Shown here piece after piece: positions 43,001-52,618 of a stretch of 64,000 nucleotides of DNA. The DNA comes from Toxotes chatareus. Its lineage: Eukaryota; Chordata; Actinopteri; Toxotidae. Both the position numbers and the translations under genes were made by a program. The number at the start of each line of letters is the position of its first letter. The stretch's first letter is position 1. The stretch covers positions 23,442,001 to 23,506,000 of the forward strand of contig CM028889.1 in assembly GCA_016801885.1 (NCBI GenBank). The letters run 5' to 3'. The notes under the pieces are model-generated. The model did no database searches. It saw nothing but the letters and a program-made list of their open reading frames with translations, and was not told the DNA's origin.

Positions 43001-43729
43001 TTTGGGACAAGCCTGTGTCCGTATCTGTGTGTAAATGTGTGTCTGCTTCTATATGTGGCTCTTATTTTACTGATAAGATCAGCCAAGCCGTCCGTTACAC
43101 ATCTGTGTTTGTGAAGGGTCCACACACAGCCTCAGCTTAAACAGTGAGATATGACTGGCCGCATGCCCATTGCCTGAAAACCGCAGTTGGCTCATAGTGG
43201 CTGGGAGAGCTACCAATCTCCTGCTGGGTTACAACATAGTCTGTGACAGGATGGCTGGGGAAGGGCAGTGGTTACAGCCCAACCATGCACTACCTGAACG
43301 CTCTTTATTGGCTTGTACGGGGCATTTAAAACGTTTAAATAGCAAAGACATCAAACAGATTTTCTGGTGTGATTTACAGTCCAGGGCGAGGGTTAAGAGC
43401 ACGGTTAGTTTATGTGTGGATTGGTAGTAATGACCCATTTAAAGCTTTCTCCCAGGCCTGTCCCCCATGCTCCCAAGTTTCAGGTGAACCCGAGGGCCAA
43501 GCCCTGCTGCTCAGCACAGAATGTTCTGGATATTTCTTAGGCAGCTGCGCTTGCCTTTATCTTTTTAACTGTCTCTCTTCTTTTCCAGCCTGAGTTTTTA
43601 GAGTTATTGATATTTTTGATTTATTACTCCACAGGAAAAAAACGAGCAAGCTCACAAAATGTTTTCTTAGCCTTTTGCCATACCCTCATTTTGCCTTTTA
43701 CTTCAAGCTCAAGCTTTTTGAAGGTGTGT

Positions 43730-43761
<32 letters not shown>

Positions 43762-46700
43762 TCGTGGTCGTTTACAGCATTCACAGATGTGGCTTTGTAA
43801 GGAACAGAACATTTTCCACAGATCCCACCAACAGACCAGGACGTAAGTGAAAACATTTGAAGATAATTGTGAGTTGTCGATATGGAAGCGCACCAGATTG
43901 ATGCTATTAGTGTTCAAAGCTTTTGCTATCATGGCAAGGTTGTGACTGAAGTGTTTGATGTCCATGGGGTGTATTTGATAGAGGATGTGGTTTTTTTTTT
44001 ACATGGCCCGGTGAAGGAGACATGTATCCTCACCGAAACAGTCACAGTCAGTTCACTTTCAAGCAGTCCACAAACTACCATGTAGTTTTTTGTTCGTCTC
44101 AACATATGATCTCACTTCCCCCATTTATAAGAAGGAGAAGCATGTGCTGAGAGACATGTCACCACTTCATAATGTGTATAATGTTATTGATCTAACCCTG
44201 ATTCCAGCAGGTTAACTTGGGGCTCCATCCCTGCACCCCTGTTAGCAGCTAGACTCAGATGGTGCTGTATCAGGAAACCAAAAGCCAAGAAAAAATAAAC
44301 GAGCCTGGCTCCAGAGCTCAAATCTCTCCATCTGATCAGATCAGCCTCCCTCAAGTGTTTAACTGGAATGCTCTGCTTTTCTTTCTCTTCACTTTTTTTT
44401 TTCTTCTTTAGCTTTCTGTTTCTGTTCAGACCAGGCGTAATGTAAATTATAGATAAAGTTGGGAAGAACACACTGAGACACCAATGACAAAAAAGCTTTT
44501 CATTATTTGAGGTTTTTTTTTAAATTTATATTCTCCTAAAAATTTCTTATAGCATAACTTCTGTCAATTATGGCGCCATACTCTGGAAAAGCCAAAACCA
44601 CCAAACGCAGTACTTTATAAATTCACTCCTCTATGATACCTACACAAACAGCATCCTCCACACCATTTGCAAACCTCAATCATATACTGCAAGTCACATA
44701 TGTTGAATGTATATACAGCTCTTAGCATGCTGTATAAAGTATATCCCAGTCCTTAGACTCCAGAGGAAAGCCAAAGAAGCGTTGCTAAATGTTTCTGTCT
44801 GCAGCTGGAGCCTCCAGTCACGAAACGTCCTAACCTCTCCAACCTCTCAGCCAGAGCACTCACAGCTGCTCAGACACATTGACTCATACATACACACTCC
44901 AGAATCAAACTTGTAAACAGAATGAACTCAGACAACATTTACCTTCTGGTTACCAGTAGTGGGGAGGGGGTGTGCTTCCTGCAGTTATAGTTTCACCTGT
45001 GTATTGTATTGTGTCTTCACCGAGCTGCAGTGCTCAGGACTCATCTCTCTGTCTTGCTCTCTCTTTGTCCCAGTCTTCTGAGGTGCTCCCCTCCACTCAC
45101 TCCCTCTGTCCTGGAGCTGAAAATCACAATATAGGCTCTTTGGTCAAGGCCCTACTTCTCAAAGACGTCCTCCTCTCTGTGGACTCAGCTGTCCCGGGGC
45201 TCAGGCTGGGGCATGGTTCAAAAGCCGGCCACTTCAACAGACTGAGCTCTGACGACTGATGCTTTGAGTTTTTCACAAAGGATGGGGGAGACTAGAGGAG
45301 GGGAGGGGAAGGAGGAAGAGAGGGGAGGAGAAGGGGGATGAGGGTGTGGGAGTTGGAGATTGCCTTTTTTTTTTTCCTTCTGTTTTTTTGGAGTAGCCCA
45401 GCCTACCTCTGATGTCAGTCTGATGGAAAGAAAAAAAAAAGACAGAAAAAGAGAATAACAGAGCTGCCTCATTAAGTTTCCCATCCTCGACAATGGCCTT
45501 CATGGTTCTTATGACGAAGAAGTGGACCGAGTGAAAGGGGGAAAAAAAAGTTCTGTTTGAATTCAGAAGTGGTTTTGCTGAGTTTGGAGCACAGGCTTGA
45601 GCTGCTTTGACCCCTTCTTCCTCAATTACAACCTTGGATTCTGTTTTTTTTTTTCCCCCTTTAGCTGTGGGAAGGGCTGATTGTAATGCTGCTGAAGTTT
45701 CTGAACAGCTTCCTGTTGAGTTTCAGCTGGGTATGTGAGAGCAGGAGACAGAGGCAGACAGATAAAGCTGATTTGTTTACTTACACTTACATTTACTTAG
45801 ACATAGACAGATATGTTTTTTGGTTGTTTTTTTTTAGCTGAAATATTTGAAAGATCTCTGCCTAAGAGGAGCGCACAGAGAAGGGTGTTTTCTCCCTGCT
45901 TTGTGACCACGTTTCATGCCCCTAACCTTAGGTTTCCAACTTGATCCTTTTCATACAAGTTTTTTCACATGTAAACACACACAAAGTGTCTGTGTACCCT
46001 AACCACAGGTTCTCTGAGCACGCATCTGTCTGTGGGTGTTCCAGGCCGTATGGATTTGTGCATGACTAACTGCTGTTATCCCTGACATGCTCTCAGAAGA
46101 GCAGCTACAGCAGTTAAGCCTTCAGGATCCCTCTCTTCCTCCTCTTCTCCCCATCCCCCCCCCCAACAGCTGAGTCTTCAAATGCTTGTAAACGGCTTCT
46201 CCTGCTCTCACCCTCCCTCCCTCATTGATTCTAATCAGATGGCGTTGTGTGTGTGTGTGTGTGTATGATATCCTGAGGATGACTTTTTGCCCTTTTTTAT
46301 CTATCGCATCTGGTCCTGTAGTTCTGTTGTTGTTTCCTATTTGTACATCTGTGTTAGACTCGGCGTGCGCGGTGATGTAAATGCTTGTGTACATGCACGC
46401 ATCTCTGAGTACAGCACCGTTTCCCAAGAAAGCAGGGGTGTGGGTGTCATATAATCTACTGTGTGATAACTTTTCTTACATCTGCACTCAATCTCGATGC
46501 TGGCGTGTGAAAGAAACATTGAGCAAGAGAAAAGAGGAGGAAAGAGGGGAATGACAGGGAAGGTGCGCCATCAGTTCTCTACTGAAGCTTGTTAATCTGT
46601 CTACTCAGAATGGTGGGGAGCTGCTCCCGGGTTTGTCTCTCAATGTTAATATTTTTGTAATGAGAGACTAAGAGTCTCAGCTCTGCTTCATGTCTGCCAA

Positions 46701-49700
46701 AAGAGGCAATGAGCGAGGGAACGGGAGAGAGAGAGAGAGAGAGAGATGGCCCTGAGTTGGAAATTTTGAAGAGAAGATCAGTCATCCACTCAAGGCACTC
46801 ATTTAGATCTATTGGGAGCAGATCAGGGCAAAAAAAAAAAGTCTGTTAGAAAGTTGAGCGAAGTATATGCTAATAGGAGCATTTATGCAGGGTTTTTATT
46901 GCTGTCTTTTTTGGCTCGTGTAATATCAAACAAACAGTCTGCAGTCACCAGCTGGTCTTCACACCAAGAAACCCACAGCTGCATGGCACTTGCATCATTC
47001 ATCCATGGAAATCTGGCCCTATTACGATGTCCAGCCTTGTTTCTGTCTACATCTTTGCTTTCTAATGAGCTGGGCTCTCTGTGTTCAGGCAGGAAAATAC
47101 TTGTTTCCCCCACTGGTGTTTAATATAACACCTCGGATGGATGGACGCCGTCCTCATTTGGCTTACAGTGAGGTCCTGAACTCTCTGAAGGAGTCCAGGG
47201 AAGATGGCTGTGTATTTCTCCTGGTTTGATGTAACATGTTGCATCATTATTTATTTATTTTTTTTGTCTGCTGCTTTATTTCAGGGATGTACCTGTCTGA
47301 TCTGACCTACATAGACTCAGCCTACCCCTCCACAGGCAGCATTCTGGAGAACGAACAGAGATCAAACCTGATGAACAACATTCTCAGAATCATATCGGAC
47401 CTGCAGAGATCCTGTACCTATGGTGAGACTAGACACACTCGCACACAGCCACACACTGATGGAAAAGGCTAGAGGACAAAAGAGGACTAGAATCTAAACT
47501 CCAAGTCCTCGCTGTGCTCTGATATCTGATTATGTCCTTCACGTGGAAGAAAAAAGAGGACTGAGTCTGTTTAAGGGCTGAGAGAAAACAGCATCACAGC
47601 CTTGCTACTTCATTTTCTGTTGCCATGGAGACACGATGAAAAAAAATCTGTGCTATGCATCAGTCCGTCAGCATGGTTTTGTGACAACTGAGTGCACTGA
47701 AAAGATTAAATAGACTCAGTTTAGTTCAGACAGTTTTACCTCCATCTGTATTCAGCACCAGTGAAAAGCATTTTAGGATGTTTTATACATTTTTAATTTG
47801 AGGGGAAAAAGTCACAAATCGTTCATCTCCATTGACTGGCACGCTGTTATCTTTCAGGTTTTTGTTTGGTTTCCATGTAGTTGAAGCATACAGATCCTCC
47901 ATCATATGGCTCATAGACATTCAGGTTGTTTTTACATGCAGTAAAAACCCTGCATCCCTGGGTTGACACACTTTATCGCCTAGATATGTTGGCAGTTCTA
48001 CTAACACAGGATCTCATTCACACACATGGCAGTATTTATTCTAACGCGGGTCACTGTCTTCCCTCTTTCAGACATACCAGTGTTGCCTCATATACAGAAG
48101 TATCTCAACTCAGTCAGGTATATCGAGGAGCTGCAGAAGTTTGTGGAGGACGACAATTACAAGTAAGAAACAAGTATCACAAAATTTTGCTTCATAATTT
48201 CTGATTTTGGCGACAGGAGCAATTTGAAATTAGTTTCCTGTGCTGCTTCTGATTTTATTGCTTGCTTCCAGTCTTAGTAATCATCTCTGTTGCCCAAAAA
48301 CATTCCATCCCCACAATTATTTTTATGGAGTTTTTCGGAGGATGGATTGAAGCTGATGGATTCATCAATATCCTTTATTTAGGTTGTCACAGAAGATTGA
48401 GCCAGGCACCAGCACACCACGAGCAAACGCCTCCAAAGAGGATCTTGTCGGTGAGTTTCAGTGCAGATCTCTAGTGGGTGTGAGATGTAGAATAAACCTG
48501 TGTTGCGTGTCATCTTTTTACCCCTGTGTTCTTCCGGGACTGTAAATTTCACACTCCCCCACTCTTACCTACCTAGGCCAGGAAGCGTCAGCATCTCCTC
48601 TCTGCGGCCGTAAATGTGCAGTAGCAAGTGAAGGACCCAAAGTCCCAGCCACACCGCCCTCCCCCAGGAACCTGCTTCCCTACGGACACAGGAAGTGCCA
48701 CAGCCTGGGCTACAAGTCAGCATCACTTCTTTAATAGATGATGATGAAGATGATGTACAACAAAACGCACACAATTTACACACCAAATGTCCTAAACTAA
48801 AAATACTGACGCCTCTGTCTTTATCTCTGCGTCTCCACAGTTTTATCCATAAGATGAATACAGTAGAGTTTAAAAGTGCTACTTTCCCCAATGCTGGTTC
48901 TCGCCACCTGTTGGACGACAGTGTGATGGAGAGCCACAGTCCCACCAGGGGACAAGCAGAGAGCTCAACTTTGTCCAGCGGTATTTCACTTGGTAAGACT
49001 TTTACACTCTTCAACGTAATGCACAGTGTGTTTATTCAACGAGACATTTTACTTTGTGCTGATTTTTTTTAAAAATCTGTGTACAGGGAGCAGTGAGGGC
49101 TCGGAGCTCAGTGAAGAGGTGTCTTGGCCAGCGTTTGAGAGGTAACGTTAATACATCCATGTCATTTGTGCTTTTTCGCCACATCCACATGCGAAATCAT
49201 AAAATACCTCCATCCCCGATGTGATTGTCCAATTTCCAAAGCTCTGGCTTCAAGATACAGCTACGCCAAAATGAAGCGCCGTTAAATCTCATATGCACCA
49301 TGCACAGCCATGCTTTTAGCCTCGCAGTCAAGGCCGTCATGCATCATCCCTCCACCGCGGCTCTCAGATGCTTCTGCTCCTCTGTCAGCCTGAAATGTAT
49401 TAAGTACTTAACATTTAAATCCCCTAACCATTAGTCCCACTGTGCCAACAAGTGTCTGGAGCCACTCTCGCCAGTTCTGAAGTAAAAACTGTCAGCTCAA
49501 GTATCTGCTGGCCTGAAAATCAACTTAATCTTCTTTCCAAAACACCATTCTTTTAAACTCTTGAATAACTCTGTAAACACACATTCATCAATAACTCTCC
49601 TAACCTAATGGCCGCTCCTCATCCAGCCCTAACCCATGCAGTTTGAAGGGAAAAACAATAACAAGGCAAGGAAAAAAAAAAACGGAAAAAAAAAACACGC

Positions 49701-50138
49701 ACACAGCCTTAACAGTGTCCCGTGCCCCCCTATCCTATCCTATCTTATCCTATTCTGAACAGGACTCGGTTCTATCACTCTCTGGGCCCAGTGACCCGAG
49801 TGGCCCGCATCCCCTACAGAGGAGTCCTGAGGCCCAGCAGGTACACACATCCCGACCGGAACCAGCCTGACCTGAATCAAACCCTCTCTTATCCTCACTT
49901 CACGACCCTTAGTCCCTGCAAGGGGCTGCTGTGTGCTGGTGCTTAGCGTGTGTGTAGTGCTGGGTTAATCATGTGGTGGGAAATAAGTGTGTGTGTGTGT
50001 GTGTGTGTGTGTGTATTAGTGGAATCACAAATCAGGGGAAGGGCAAAGGATCTGTTTGGGTTTATGACTCTCCATCTTTAGCTGCGTATCATCAGTCTAT
50101 AATCTACCTATTGCTTTCTTGAATTTCTTGCATGTCTG

Positions 50139-50184
<46 letters not shown>

Positions 50185-52581
50185 CTAGAGCTTAAAGTCG
50201 TCCTAGACTTCTTCTTGTGATAAGTTTCTAAGATATTTCACAGCTTGGAGATAAAAATGAGTTTCCACAGCCACACTGAGCTCCATGTGTTACTGGAAAC
50301 ATACTGTTACTTCCTCATTCCCAAAGTAGGGAGGAACAGACTCTTCAGGATCATTAGAGCCAATTCTCATGGACACTGCATATTAGGCGTCCCTTGCGGT
50401 TAGGGATGGTCTCTCTCTGTTTCTCTCTCTTTCCACCAGGCTTCACTAAGGCTCCTGCACTGGGCTTCCTGCTCTGATCCTCCAGACAGACACAATCTGC
50501 ACACCACCTTGCCTGTCTCTGCTCCTCTTTCTGCAGATAGCGGTGTTAAGATTTATATCTGTGAAATTCAACTCTGGCAAAACGAGGCAGAAATAGATGT
50601 AGTTATAAAAAAAAAAAAAATCGACGAAGCAGAGGTTAAGGTCACTTTGCAGATTGCGTCTGCTTTTACTACTAGTTCATCTCTGATTTGATCTGGTATG
50701 TGTGGGTGCATGAGAGCGGGCATGTTTTCTCATGTGTCTGTTTGTGTATATAGCTTGTAATGTTTGTATATGTCCTGTTGTAGCTCTGCGGAGTCGGAGG
50801 AGCTCGCCGTTCACTTGTACCCCGGAGCAGTCACAGTGCAGGGGGTGCTGAGGCGAAAGACTGTGCTCAAGGAGGGCAAGAAACCAACAGTGAGAGCCCA
50901 CAAACACACACTTTCACGTGTACATGCACAAGTGCATGTGTCCATATGTTGTTCATACATCTATAGCTGCATGTACCATACAGGACCAGATGGGCAATAA
51001 ATGCTGTCTGCACAGATTGGTCCTCAGAGACTCCTGAACCTGCAGAACATCTTTGTCTCTTGTCTGGTTTTTAGACTCATTGTAATTCTCTTCCTCACTG
51101 ACGGTGCTTGCATTTCTTTTCCACTGCTTTTGTTTTCCTTGTCTCTGCATAAGCCATTTTTATATTTGCACTGAGATTATCCTATTCAGTTTTGGCTGGA
51201 CACAAACGTGGAGCCCTTTATGCAGCTAAAATAACTTAAAACTGTCGTAAGTAGTGTGGATGATTTACGAGTTTCTTTGATGATATAACAAGGGCTAAAA
51301 AAATTTTCCCAATCTGGCCATGCAGTCAGGCGAGATCTGTCCACTCCAGGAGTATTAATTAGCAGGGTCCTGTTAGTTTTAAAAGCTCTCTGTGTTTATG
51401 GAACAAGATGCTAATTTTGTTTCACGCATTTTCCAGTCATTCAACTTTTCAGTCATTCAACAATTCCAAAAAAGACATTTAATCGCTGAAGACACATTCG
51501 CTTTATCTGTGCCATCTGAGGGTTTGTGAGTCACAGAAACATCTCACATTTTATCCTTTAAATGGATCTGATGAGAGTGCCATTCTCGAGTTTCTCATTG
51601 ACTCAGTCAGGCTGAAGTGGAACTGATTTCACCTTTGTGCCTCCAGGTGGCATCTTGGACCAAATACTGGGTCGCTCTTTGTGGAACCCAGCTTTACTAC
51701 TACCCTGCCAAGTCCCTGAAGGCCACTGAGAGAAAACATGTAAGTCACACACACTGACCCGTCACCATCCTCTGTCTCTCAGTCTGAGGATGCATTCATG
51801 CCATGCATTTTTGCAGCAGATGAGGTTTTTCTATGTTAGTTTATTCAGGCAGGTGAGGACAGAGAGCACATAAATGCACTGAAACATCTGAAAGTCTCAC
51901 ACTTCTTCCATGTGATCTGCACTTGTTGATAGAACTCAGAGTTAATGTACCAAATTACCCTGAAACACACTCAGTTTTATAAGGAGACGACATATGATAG
52001 CCATTACTTACTCAATCTTAAAAGGTTTAATTATAGAATGAACTCGAGAGAAAAACATGTAACGACTCTTCTTCATGTGTTTGTGCTTGGTGTGCGCAGG
52101 AGAAAAGGAAATGGCTGTAAAGATGCAGACAGGAAAAATCGCACATTTTTACGTCAGCAAAAATTCAAAAACGTGTGTGTGTGTGTGTGTTTGTCTTTCT
52201 GTGGTTATATGGATGAATTTTGGCCGATCCTCACACGTTCAAAGGGCTGTTTGAGGGTTAAGACTTTCTGGTTTCTGGGTTCAGGTTAGAATTGGGTTAG
52301 GTTTAGGGTACAGGTTGGGGTTAGGCATTTAGCTGTGATGATTAAGGTTAGGTCAGGGTATGGGGCCAGGGGATGTATTATGTCAATGAGAGTCCTCACA
52401 ACTAAGACAAGAATGTGTGTGGGTGTGGAGGGGACTGGGTCTGGTGCAGCGGGGGGACAGACAGATGGTAGCACTCATTGAATAATGAGACTAGTGACAT
52501 CACTGCAGACTTGTGTGTCACTCATAGGCTAATGAGAACCTTGTGGAGTGCACATGAGGGCTCACAGGCAGTATCCAGAGG

Positions 52582-52618
<37 letters not shown>

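Larger units (their letters stand above)
35097..47284 (+). other. Right part of the ralgps2 host intron
   Basis: 12.2 kb upstream of the first coding exon of angptl1; its promoter and untranslated exon are expected here. Landmarks: a pyrimidine-rich block at 37258-37320, an unexplained 233-codon open frame at 37104-37805, a C/G-rich patch at 41653-41703, (AC)n at about 42606-42628, (GT)n at 43724-43760, a polypurine tract at 45294-45338 and (GT)n at 46245-46264. No known gene recognised. Confidence 0.65.
49841..50783 (+). other. ralgps2 intron 14 with two dinucleotide arrays
   Basis: 0.94-kb intron carrying (GT)n at 49987-50014 and (AC)n at 50141-50182, complementary arrays 126 bp apart that could pair in the nascent RNA. 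Confidence 0.85.

Noticed and set aside
48565..49014. 149-codon minus-strand frame
   Set aside because: Antisense shadow of ralgps2 exons 11 and 12.
51642..51655. CTCF-like tccaggtggca at the ralgps2 exon 16 acceptor
   Set aside because: It matches only about 12 of 14 positions and is explained by the splice acceptor and the Val-Ala codons.
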